A DNA stretch of 5,764 nucleotides from Paracoccaceae bacterium (lineage in GTDB: Bacteria; Pseudomonadota; Alphaproteobacteria; Rhodobacterales; Rhodobacteraceae): the NCBI GenBank assembly GCA_027030435.1, contig JALVEX010000020.1:1-5764 (forward strand). The letters run 5' to 3'. Made by a program: the position numbers and the translations under genes. This document shows positions 1-5,198 of this stretch, piece after piece. The notes beneath the pieces were generated by a model. It did not search any database, was not told the origin of the DNA, and saw nothing but the letters and a program-made list of their open reading frames with translations. The first letter of the stretch is position 1. Every line of letters begins with the position of its first letter.

Positions 1-1067
1 GCGAAGATGCGGTGAAGCGCGAGGTGCAGGCCACGCGCGGCGGCCTTGGCCTCCTCGATGCCTCGACCCTTGGCAAGATCCTCGTCAGCGGGCCGGATGC
101 GGGGAAGTTCCTCGATCTCGTCTATACAAACATGATGAGCACCCTTCCCCCGGGCCGCTGCCGCTATGGGCTGATGTGCAACGAAAACGGCTTCCTCATG
201 GATGACGGCGTGGTGGCGCGGCTCGATCAGAATACCTTCCTCTGCCACACCACCACCGGCGGCGCCGATCACATCCATGCGCATATGGAGGACTGGCTCC
301 AGTGCGAATGGTGGGATCTTGACGTGCACACGCTCAACCTCACCGAGCAATTCGCGCAGATCGCCGTGGTCGGCCCGAAGGCGCGCAAGCTGCTGGAGAA
401 GCTCGGCGGCGTGGATGTGAGCCGCGAATCCCTTCCCTTCATGCATCTTGCGCAAGGGCCGCTCGGCGGCTTTGACGCCCGCATCTACCGCATCAGCTTT
501 TCGGGCGAGCTTTCCTTCGAGATCGCGGTGCCCGCCTCCCAGGGGCTGGCGCTCTGGCAGGCGCTCATGGAAGCGGGGGCGGAATTCGGCGCCACGCCCT
601 ACGGCACCGAGGCGCTCCATGTGATGCGCGCCGAGAAGGGTTTCATCATGATCGGCGACGAGACCGACGGCACGGTGACGCCGCTCGATCTCGGCCTTTC
701 CTGGGCGGTATCGAAGAAGAAGGCGGATTTCATCGGCAAGCGGGGCCTCGCCCGCTCGCTCTTCCACGATCCCGAGCGCTGGCGGCTGGTGGGGCTTGAA
801 ACACTCGATGGCTCGGTGCTGCCCGATGGAGCTTATGCGCTCGCCGAGGGGCTGAACGAATACGGCCAGCGGCGCACGCAGGGGCGCGTGACCTCCACCT
901 ATTTCTCGCCAACCCTCGGGCGCGGCATCGCCCTTGGCCTCATTGCGCGGGGCCCCGAGCGCATGGGCGAGGTGCTCGCCTTTTCCAACCGCGCCGGCGA
1001 TCCGGTGAAGGCGCGGATCACGGATCCCGTGTTTTATGATCCGAAGGGAGAGCGGCAGGATGTCTGA
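1..1067 (+). CDS. soxA: Sarcosine oxidase alpha subunit, C-terminal part (5' end outside window)
   Basis: This is the C-terminal ~354 residues of the large subunit of heterotetrameric sarcosine oxidase. That cytoplasmic flavoenzyme converts sarcosine, O2 and tetrahydrofolate to glycine, H2O2 and 5,10-methylene-THF. The frame is open from nt 3 with no stop, so the GTG at nt 12 is an internal Val and the gene begins upstream. What is visible is the folate-binding GcvT-like half: the entry segment GLGLLDASTLGKI (nt 42-80), the YGLMCNENGFLMDDGVV block (from nt 165), SFSGELSFEIAVP (from nt 495), the EALHVMRAEKG...GDETDGTVTPLD block (around nt 609-686) and WAVSKKKADFIGKR (from nt 702). The family is about 1000 residues long, so the NAD- and FAD-type dinucleotide domains lie before the window. 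The stop overlaps the soxG start by 8 nt, indicating translational coupling. The call rests on characteristic motifs plus the soxG neighbour. A stand-alone GcvT/YgfZ protein is unlikely because the frame is open to the left edge. Confidence 0.93.
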   Translation, partial: EDAVKREVQATRGGLGLLDASTLGKILVSGPDAGKFLDLVYTNMMSTLPPGRCRYGLMCNENGFLMDDGVVARLDQNTFLCHTTTGGADHIHAHMEDWLQCEWWDLDVHTLNLTEQFAQIAVVGPKARKLLEKLGGVDVSRESLPFMHLAQGPLGGFDARIYRISFSGELSFEIAVPASQGLALWQALMEAGAEFGATPYGTEALHVMRAEKGFIMIGDETDGTVTPLDLGLSWAVSKKKADFIGKRGLARSLFHDPERWRLVGLETLDGSVLPDGAYALAEGLNEYGQRRTQGRVTSTYFSPTLGRGIALGLIARGPERMGEVLAFSNRAGDPVKARITDPVFYDPKGERQDV

Positions 1068-1599
1068 ACCGATCGCGAATGTCGCCCCGGCTCCGCCCAC
1101 CGGCATGATCACCCTCAAGGGGGATCTTTCGGGTGCGGCCATGAAGCGCGCAGTGAAGCGGGCGGCGGGGCTCGGCGTGCCGGATCTGCGCGCGATCGAG
1201 CGGAAGGGGGAGCGGGCGGTGGCCTGGATGGCACCCGACGAGCTGATGCTCTTCGTGCCGTGCGGGGAAGTGGCGGCAGCGCTTGCGGCGGCTCGAAAGG
1301 GCCTTGGCCCCGGGCATGGCCTCGCGGCTGATGTATCGGATGCGCGGGTGCTGTTCACGGTATCGGGCTCTGATGCGCGCGACGTGCTGGCCAAGCTCAC
1401 CCCGGCCGACATGAGCGCGCTTCGCCCCGGCGAGATGCGCCGAACGCGGCTTTCCCAGGTGCCGGCTGCGATCTGGCAATCGGGCGAGGGGGAATTCAGC
1501 GTGATGGTGTTTCGCTCGGTCGCCGCGTATGCGCAAAAGCTCCTTGAGGCTGCCAGCGCGCCGGGATCGGCCGTGGGCTTCCATCGCGCTGATCCCTGA
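1060..1599 (+). CDS. soxG: Sarcosine oxidase gamma subunit
   Basis: The gene encodes the 179-residue small gamma subunit of heterotetrameric sarcosine oxidase, which associates with the alpha subunit and helps assemble the complex. Family hallmarks are visible: GMITLKGDLS (residues 16-25), AWMAPDELMLFVP (about 55-67), AADVSDARVLFTVSGSDARD (about 89-108, ending in the VLAKLTPAD element), then RTRLSQVPAAIW and FSVMVFRSVAAYAQKLL near the C-terminus. The length is normal for SoxG. The start at nt 1060 is chosen because it has an AGGGAG ribosome-binding site about 10 nt upstream (nt 1044-1049) and gives the compact 8-nt overlap with soxA that is typical of this operon. The in-frame ATG at 1036 would add eight residues and deepen the overlap without its own site. 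It is the last gene of the plus-strand operon and runs convergently toward the SDR gene, with only 27 nt between the two stops. Confidence 0.93.
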   Translation: MSEPIANVAPAPPTGMITLKGDLSGAAMKRAVKRAAGLGVPDLRAIERKGERAVAWMAPDELMLFVPCGEVAAALAAARKGLGPGHGLAADVSDARVLFTVSGSDARDVLAKLTPADMSALRPGEMRRTRLSQVPAAIWQSGEGEFSVMVFRSVAAYAQKLLEAASAPGSAVGFHRADP

Positions 1600-1617
1600 G
1601 AGCGGCGCGCGCTTTTT
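1599..1617 (+). terminator. Weak candidate terminator after soxG
   Basis: A short hairpin begins at the last base of the soxG stop. Its 6-bp stem (1599-1604 with 1610-1615) includes one G-T wobble and two A-T pairs and encloses the loop GCGCG. It overlaps a run of five T (1613-1617). The stem is short and shares its T run, so termination would be inefficient. No better candidate exists in the 27 nt between the convergent stops. Confidence 0.3.
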
Positions 1618-1626
1618 CGAGGCCCG

Positions 1627-2511
1627 TCAGCGACCGCCCCCCGATGCCGGGTGCTGCTCTGCCCGGGGCAGTTCCTTCAGCCGGGCCTCGCCCTTCAGGG
1701 CCTTTTTCAGCATGCCGCCAAACATGTTTACCGGGGCGCTGCGCGGCATCAGGCGATTCATGAAGGCAAACATCCGGTTCATCATTCCCGGCACCGCCAC
1801 CGGCTGGCGCCCGAGGCGCTTCAGCCCGAAACGGGCGACGGCCTCCGGCGCCATGCTCTTCATCGGGATGCGCGAGAAATCGACCGGCATCTTTGCGGGC
1901 ATCTCCGTTCGCGTCATCCCCGGTGCAAGCACCGTCACATCAACGCCATGGCGCTTCATTTCATGGGAAAGCGCCTCGCCGAAATGCAGGATATAGGCCT
2001 TGGAGGCCGCGTAATTCGCCACATAGGGCACGCCCTGGAAGGCGAAGGTGCTGGCGAGGAGCAGGATGCCGCCACGCCGCCGCCGCGCCATTTGGCGGGC
2101 GAATGCGTGGGTCAGCTCGAGCGGCGAAAGGATGTTGAGGCGAAGAAGATCCTCCTGCGCGGCGAGATCGGTGGAGATGAATTCGCCGGTTATCTCCATC
2201 CCCGCATTCGGGATCATCAGGCCGATATCGAGATCGCGCGTGGCTTCGAGGATGCGGGCTGTTGACTCGGGCGAAGTGAGATCGGCCACAACCACCCGCA
2301 CGCTGACCCCATGATGCTTTTCGATCTCCGCGCGCAGGGCATCAAGCGCCCTCTCGCGGCGCGCGACGATCACCACGTTCATCCCCGCCGCGGCGATCTG
2401 GCGCGCAAAGGCCCGCCCGATGCCGCTGCTCGCCCCCGTCACCAGGGCCCAATCGCCGTATTTCTTTGCGAGACGGCTTTTTCGGGGCGTTTTTCCTGCC
2501 GGGTTGTTCAT
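1627..2511 (-). CDS. Short-chain dehydrogenase/reductase (SDR), classical type, substrate unknown
   Basis: This 294-residue cytoplasmic NAD(P)-dependent oxidoreductase has a complete classical SDR core of the DltE-like (COG0300) kind. The Rossmann glycine motif TGASSGIG is at residues 25-32. The basic pair Arg51-Arg52 after beta-2 favours NADP(H) over NAD(H). Asp77 follows beta-3, PNAG is at 101-104 (the usual first Asn of NNAG is Pro), and the catalytic set is Asn126, Ser154, Tyr167 and Lys171 (YAASK). A PGMTRTEM segment follows beta-6. The last ~50 residues are Met-rich and amphipathic, possibly a substrate-cap helix. Substrate cannot be inferred. The start at 2511 places the protein just ahead of the Rossmann fold and has GGAG 10 nt upstream. 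An in-frame ATG at 2589 would add 26 residues with no SDR character. The gene lies 161 nt downstream of the HxlR gene on the same strand and has its own promoter and operator-like dyads. Confidence 0.9.
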   Translation of the reverse strand: MNNPAGKTPRKSRLAKKYGDWALVTGASSGIGRAFARQIAAAGMNVVIVARRERALDALRAEIEKHHGVSVRVVVADLTSPESTARILEATRDLDIGLMIPNAGMEITGEFISTDLAAQEDLLRLNILSPLELTHAFARQMARRRRGGILLLASTFAFQGVPYVANYAASKAYILHFGEALSHEMKRHGVDVTVLAPGMTRTEMPAKMPVDFSRIPMKSMAPEAVARFGLKRLGRQPVAVPGMMNRMFAFMNRLMPRSAPVNMFGGMLKKALKGEARLKELPRAEQHPASGGGR

Positions 2512-2580
2512 CTTTTCGCGGCTCCGTTCATGTTGACGCCATGCGCCGTGAGTGGTGGGTGAAGTGCAAACGTGAAAGAA

Positions 2581-2599
2581 AGATTGCATGTTGCAAGTA
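2581..2599. promoter_or_regulatory. Second, weaker copy of the 19-bp operator-like dyad (SDR promoter)
   Basis: Read on the minus strand this is TACTTGC-AACAT-GCAATCT. The left arm matches the ideal dyad arm perfectly, and the right arm keeps GCAA. It starts 33 bp from the stronger copy at 2614-2632, about three helical turns away, so both would lie on a similar DNA face. It covers the predicted transcription start of the SDR gene (near 2594). The intervening AGTAATTACT palindrome (2596-2605) partly overlaps it. The weaker match makes it less certain than the upstream copy. Confidence 0.45.
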
Positions 2600-2600
2600 A

Positions 2601-2629
2601 TTACTAGGATGAATACTTGCTGATTGAAA
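2601..2629 (-). promoter_or_regulatory. Predicted sigma-70-type promoter of the SDR gene
   Basis: On the minus strand, TTTCAA (2629-2624) serves as -35, followed by a 17-nt spacer and TAGTAA (2606-2601) as -10. Neither hexamer is close to consensus. The call is supported because the hxlR promoter has the same geometry relative to the shared 19-bp dyad: the -35 occupies dyad positions 4-9 and the -10 begins 8 nt after the dyad ends. Initiation near 2594 would give a leader of about 83 nt. Confidence 0.45.
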
Positions 2630-2632
2630 GTA
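2614..2632. promoter_or_regulatory. Operator-like 19-bp dyad overlapping the SDR -35 element
   Basis: The plus strand reads TACTTGC-TGATT-GAAAGTA, an inverted repeat with 6 of 7 arm positions paired. Its minus-strand reading is identical at 16 of 19 positions to the dyad in front of hxlR (3112-3130). HxlR-family dimers are known to bind short dyads near the promoters they control, for example YodB and CatR in Bacillus subtilis. Assigning this site to the adjacent HxlR protein is inference from position, symmetry and duplication. Confidence 0.6.
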
Positions 2633-2672
2633 AACATTGCGTGAGGAGATGCCGGCCACCGCGCGAGCGGGA

Positions 2673-3092
2673 TCAATCGCGCGCGAGCGCCCTGGCTTTC
2701 AGCTCGGCGGCATAGGCGGCGCGGTCTTCATCGATACGCGCCATCACGCTCTCGTGGGCGGTTGACGCGGGATCGTATTTCGCCCCCCAGCGGGCGATTT
2801 CAAGCATCAGGGGGGCGAGATCGGCGCCCTTTTCGGTCAGGTGATAGAGATAGCGCCGGCCGTTTTCGGGATCGCGCTGCTTGCGGATCAGGCCGTTGGC
2901 CTCCAGATGGGCCAGCCTGTCGGCAAGGATATTGGTGGCGATGCCCTCCCCGGAGGAAAGGAACTGGCCATAGGTGCGAAAGCCCTGCAACAGCATGTCG
3001 CGGATGATGAGCAGGCTCCAGCGATCGCCGAACACGTCGAGCGCATAGGCAAAGGGGCAGCCTGTATCTCGTTTCTTTCTTCGTCCGGGCAT
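2673..3092 (-). CDS. HxlR-family winged-helix transcriptional regulator
   Basis: This 139-residue DNA-binding protein of the HxlR (MarR-like) family acts as a dimer. The N-terminal Cys12-Pro13 and the ALDVFGDRWSLLIIRDML segment (17-34) are the family signature. The recognition region IATNILADRLAHLEANGLI (51-69) and the wing RDPENGRRYLYHLTEKG (73-89) follow. Residues 110-139 are helical and charged. The conserved N-terminal cysteine is the position used for thiol-based sensing of quinones and electrophiles in YodB/CatR/HypR-type members, so a redox-sensing role is possible but not shown. The start is unambiguous: an in-frame TAG lies seven codons upstream and no other start codon lies between. 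No Shine-Dalgarno sequence precedes the ATG (six C), and the predicted transcription start coincides with it. The gene lies between the glnA terminator and the SDR gene and probably represses itself and the SDR gene. Confidence 0.92.
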   Translation of the reverse strand: MPGRRKKRDTGCPFAYALDVFGDRWSLLIIRDMLLQGFRTYGQFLSSGEGIATNILADRLAHLEANGLIRKQRDPENGRRYLYHLTEKGADLAPLMLEIARWGAKYDPASTAHESVMARIDEDRAAYAAELKARALARD

Positions 3093-3098
3093 GGGGGG

Positions 3099-3127
3099 AA
3101 GGTAGAACGCCTACTTTCAATTTGCAA
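3099..3127 (-). promoter_or_regulatory. Predicted promoter of hxlR, leaderless
   Basis: On the minus strand, TTGCAA (3127-3122) is the -35, followed by a 17-nt spacer and TACCTT (3104-3099) as -10. The -10 matches consensus at only three positions. It ends 6 nt before the ATG, so a start site 7 nt downstream would be the A of the start codon at 3092. The -35 lies inside the dyad at 3112-3130, an arrangement suited to autorepression. Confidence 0.45.
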
Positions 3128-3130
3128 GCA
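3112..3130. promoter_or_regulatory. Operator-like 19-bp dyad in the hxlR promoter
   Basis: The plus strand reads TACTTTC-AATTT-GCAAGCA. Its first ten bases and its GCAAG block match the SDR-promoter dyad read on the minus strand, 16 of 19 in all. It covers the -35 and the upstream part of the spacer of the predicted hxlR promoter. A bound dimer here would block RNA polymerase. Binding by the adjacent HxlR protein is inferred. Confidence 0.6.
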
Positions 3131-3146
3131 GACTTGTCGGAAACGC

Positions 3147-3175
3147 AAAAAAGGGGCGCCGCGACGGGCGCCCCT
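3147..3175 (-). terminator. Strong intrinsic terminator of glnB-glnA
   Basis: On the minus strand, AGGGGCGCC, the loop CGTCGC and GGCGCCCCT form a perfect 9-bp GC-rich stem (3167-3175 with 3152-3160). A run of six T follows (3152-3147), the first of which closes the stem. It begins 19 nt after the glnA stop. It separates the gln operon from the hxlR-SDR unit, which reads in the same direction. Confidence 0.92.
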
Positions 3176-3194
3176 CGTGTTGTGCGAAGCCGCC

Positions 3195-4601
3195 TCAGCA
3201 GCTGTAATACATCTTGTATTCCACCGGGTGGGGCGTGTGTTCGAAGGCATGGACCTCTTCCCACTTCAGCTCCAGATAGCCATCGAGCTGATCCTTGGTG
3301 AAGACATTGCCCTCGAGCAGGAAATCGTGATCGGCCTCGAGGCTCTCGAGCGCCTCGCGCAAGGAGGCGCAGACGGTCGGGATGCCGGCGAGCTCCTCGG
3401 GCGGCAGATCGTAGAGATCCTTGTCGGACGGCTCGCCCGGATCGATCTTGTTCTTGATGCCGTCAAGCCCGGCCATCAAGAGCGCCGAGAAGGCGAGGTA
3501 GGGGTTCGCGGCCGGATCGGGGAAGCGGGCCTCCACGCGCTTGGCCTTGGGGCTTTCGGCCCAGGGGATGCGCACGCAGCCCGAACGGTTGCGGGCCGAA
3601 TAGGCCCGCAGCACCGGCGCCTCGAAGCCGGGGATCAGGCGCTTGTAGCTGTTGGTGGAGGGGTTGGTGAAGGCATTGAGCGTTTTCGCGTGCTTCAGGA
3701 TGCCGCCGATGAACCACAGCGCTTCTTGCGAAAGATCGGCGTATTTGTCGCCCGCAAACAGGGGCTTGCCGCCCTTCCAGATCGACATGTTCACATGCAT
3801 GCCCGTGCCGTTGTCGCCGGCGATGGGCTTGGGCATGAAGGTGGCCGTCTTGCCGTAGGCATCGGCCACGTTGTGGATCACGTATTTGTATTTCTGCAGC
3901 TCGTCGGCCTGTTTCACCAGGCTGTTGAAGATCAGGCCCAGCTCGTGCTGGCAGGAGGCCACCTCGTGGTGGTGCTTGTCCACCTTCATGCCCATGCGCT
4001 TCATGGTGGAGAGCATCTCGGAGCGGATGTCCTGGCCGTGATCGACGGGATTGACCGGGAAATAGCCGCCCTTGACGCCGGGGCGGTGGCCCATGTTGCC
4101 CATCTCGTATTCGGTATCGGTGTTCCAGGAGGCGTCGATCGCGTCCACCTGATAGCAGACCTTGTTCATCTCGACGGCAAAGCGCACGTCGTCAAACAGG
4201 AAGAACTCAGCTTCCGGCCCGAAATAGGCGGTATCGCCGATGCCGGAGGCCTTCAGATAGGCTTCCGCCTTCTCGGCGGTGGAGCGGGGATCGCGCGTAT
4301 AGGGTTCGCCGGTATCGGGCTCGACGACGGAGCAGTGCAGGCACAGCGTCTTTTCCGCGTAGAAGGGATCGAGATAGGCGCTGTCGGTATCGGGCATGAG
4401 CTTCATGTCGGATTCATCGATCGATTTCCAGCCGGCGATGGAGGAGCCGTCAAACATGAAGCCTTCATCGAGGAAATCCTCGTCCACCTGATCGGCCAGA
4501 ACCGTCACGTGCTGCAGCTTGCCGCGCGGATCGGTGAAGCGGATATCGACGTATTGCACGTCTTCTTCCGCGATTGTCTTGAGAACGTCAGCCTTGCTCA
4601 T
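3195..4601 (-). CDS. glnA: Type I glutamine synthetase
   Basis: The gene encodes glutamine synthetase, a cytoplasmic dodecamer that makes glutamine from glutamate, ammonia and ATP. At 468 residues it matches the enterobacterial GSI length. Visible elements include the DGSSIAGW loop (51-58), metal and substrate glutamates in FGPEAEFFLFD (Glu130, Glu132), Glu213 and Glu220 in HHEVASCQHE, His269 in NGTGMHVN, the flap glutamate Glu327 in PGFEAPVLRAY, NRSGCVRIP (338-346) and VEARFPDPAANPYLA (356-370). Tyr397 in DKDLYDLP is the adenylylation site, so this is the GlnE-regulated I-beta type. The start is preceded by AGAGGG 5 nt upstream. The gene lies 75 nt after glnB and ends at a strong terminator. 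All key residues I could check are present, and nothing suggests truncation. Confidence 0.98.
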   Translation of the reverse strand: MSKADVLKTIAEEDVQYVDIRFTDPRGKLQHVTVLADQVDEDFLDEGFMFDGSSIAGWKSIDESDMKLMPDTDSAYLDPFYAEKTLCLHCSVVEPDTGEPYTRDPRSTAEKAEAYLKASGIGDTAYFGPEAEFFLFDDVRFAVEMNKVCYQVDAIDASWNTDTEYEMGNMGHRPGVKGGYFPVNPVDHGQDIRSEMLSTMKRMGMKVDKHHHEVASCQHELGLIFNSLVKQADELQKYKYVIHNVADAYGKTATFMPKPIAGDNGTGMHVNMSIWKGGKPLFAGDKYADLSQEALWFIGGILKHAKTLNAFTNPSTNSYKRLIPGFEAPVLRAYSARNRSGCVRIPWAESPKAKRVEARFPDPAANPYLAFSALLMAGLDGIKNKIDPGEPSDKDLYDLPPEELAGIPTVCASLREALESLEADHDFLLEGNVFTKDQLDGYLELKWEEVHAFEHTPHPVEYKMYYSC

Positions 4602-4616
4602 TTGACCCTCTTTCTG

Positions 4617-4639
4617 ATTGGGATTGGAAATTGGAAATT
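4617..4639. repeat. Short tandem repeat ATTGGAA in the glnB-glnA gap
   Basis: The plus strand shows ATTGGG, ATTGGAA, ATTGGAA and ATT back to back, i.e. TTCCAAT units on the coding strand. The AT-rich run lies just upstream of the glnA ribosome-binding site and contrasts with the GC-rich flanks. It may keep the glnA leader unstructured, or be a trace of replication slippage. Confidence 0.6.
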
Positions 4640-4640
4640 C

Positions 4641-4660
4641 GCCGGGCCCGGCGGCCCCGG
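4641..4660 (-). other. GC-rich hairpin between glnB and glnA
   Basis: A 12-bp perfect palindrome GCCGGGCCCGGC (4641-4652) runs into a second C/G block. The segment can fold as GGGCC/GGCCC with a 4-nt loop (4644-4657), or as CCGGG/CCCGG with a 9-nt loop (4642-4660). No real T tract follows on the minus strand, so it is more likely a partial attenuator or an RNA-processing or 3'-protection structure than a terminator. Role inferred only. Confidence 0.35.
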
Positions 4661-4676
4661 GATGGCAGCGCGGCGC

Positions 4677-5015
4677 TCAGAGCGCCTCGGGGCCGGTTTC
4701 GCCGGTGCGGATGCGCACCGCCTGCTCGACCGGCGAAACGAAGATCTTGCCGTCGCCGATCTTGTCGGTGCGGGCGGCCGCGATGATGGCCTCGATGGCC
4801 GGCTCGACCATGTCGTCGTCCATCACCACCTCGATCTTCACCTTGGGCAGGAAATCAACCACATATTCAGCGCCGCGGTAAAGCTCGGTATGGCCCTTCT
4901 GGCGCCCGAAACCCTTGACCTCGATCACCGAAAGCCCTTGCACGCCCACGTCCTGAAGGGCTTCCTTCACCTCGTCGAGCTTGAAGGGCTTGATGATGGC
5001 TTCGACCTTCTTCAT
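4677..5015 (-). CDS. glnB: Nitrogen regulatory protein PII
   Basis: This 112-residue trimeric signal protein senses ATP/ADP and 2-oxoglutarate. It relays nitrogen status to the GS adenylyltransferase (GlnE), to NtrB and to other partners. The N-terminus MKKVEAIIKPFKLDEVKEAL is typical. The T-loop (about 37-55) contains the uridylylated Tyr51 in RGAEYVVDFLPK. The B-loop TDKIGDGKIFV (83-93) supplies nucleotide contacts including Lys90, and the C-terminal RIRTGETG (101-108) supplies Arg101 and Arg103. Start choice: the ATG at 5013-5015 yields the canonical N-terminus and has AAGGGGAG about 9 nt upstream. The frame stays open far upstream, but that extension is not PII-like. The gene leads the glnB-glnA operon. 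Downstream coupling to glnA fits the GlnB subtype rather than GlnK, which usually pairs with amtB. Confidence 0.97.
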   Translation of the reverse strand: MKKVEAIIKPFKLDEVKEALQDVGVQGLSVIEVKGFGRQKGHTELYRGAEYVVDFLPKVKIEVVMDDDMVEPAIEAIIAAARTDKIGDGKIFVSPVEQAVRIRTGETGPEAL

Positions 5016-5131
5016 GGCAGCGACTCCCCTTGCCTTGCGCGCGTATCGGCACCGACAGATCACTTTCCAGCCGCCCCTGCAATCGGCTATCTTGCCGGGG
5101 AGCGGGTATTGTCGGCAGTTTGAAGCAGCAA

Positions 5132-5148
5132 TGCCCTCAAAACGGGCA
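5132..5148. promoter_or_regulatory. NtrC-like binding site, proximal to glnB
   Basis: TGCCC-TCAAAAC-GGGCA is a perfect 5-bp inverted repeat with an A-rich 7-bp centre. It is the same length as the enterobacterial NtrC site TGCACTAAAATGGTGCA and agrees with it at 12 of 17 positions. Its centre is about 125 bp upstream of the glnB ATG. Nitrogen control of glnB-glnA by NtrC is known in Rhodobacter capsulatus. Assignment here is by similarity and context. Confidence 0.5.
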
Positions 5149-5151
5149 GTC

Positions 5152-5168
5152 CGCCCAATAATTAGGCA
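5152..5168. promoter_or_regulatory. NtrC-like binding site, distal to glnB
   Basis: CGCCC-AATAATT-AGGCA is an imperfect dyad (GCC...GGC arms, AT-rich centre). It is spaced 20 bp centre to centre from the better site at 5132-5148, close to two helical turns. Tandem NtrC dimers on the same DNA face are the expected enhancer layout. It overlaps a possible -10 (AATAAT) for the divergent nnr gene. It is weaker than its neighbour. Confidence 0.4.
5157..5162 (+). promoter_or_regulatory. Possible -10 element for nnr
   Basis: AATAAT matches the TATAAT consensus at 5 of 6 positions and would start transcription about 30 nt before the nnr ATG. No convincing -35 is present 16-18 nt upstream, so it is tentative. 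Across 5016-5198 I found no clear sigma-70 pair for glnB either. Weak -35 elements are usual for activator-dependent promoters. Confidence 0.3.
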
Positions 5169-5198
5169 AAACTGAATCGCCGGAGGGTAAGAGCGCCG

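Noticed and set aside
1036..1059. Upstream ATG at 1036 as the soxG start
   Set aside because: It adds eight residues absent from the family pattern and lies further inside soxA. The ATG at 1060 has an AGGGAG ribosome site and a typical short overlap.
1018..1584. 188-codon open frame on the minus strand opposite soxG
   Set aside because: Arg/His-rich shadow of soxG with no family motif. SoxG on the plus strand has full-length family signatures and a ribosome-binding site.
1651..2265. 204-codon open frame on the plus strand opposite the SDR gene
   Set aside because: Shadow frame; its composition is unlike a real protein, and the SDR reading frame has all catalytic motifs.
2596..2605. Perfect 10-bp palindrome AGTAATTACT as an independent operator
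   Set aside because: It arises where the arm of the second dyad meets the -10 region, and no copy occurs near hxlR. The 19-bp dyad explains both promoters better.
2841..5123. A 760-codon open frame on the plus strand, antisense to glnA and glnB
   Set aside because: It is the complementary shadow of two strongly supported genes in GC-rich DNA, where stop codons are rare in such frames. The translation is low-complexity (His/Val/Gly/Leu-rich) with no recognisable domain, and it also crosses the glnA terminator and part of hxlR.
5016..5198. Sigma-54 promoter for glnB or nnr
   Set aside because: No GG-N10-GC element with flanking consensus was found on either strand. The nearest (GGCAGTTTGAAGC at 5114-5126) has a 9-nt spacing and a poor surrounding match.
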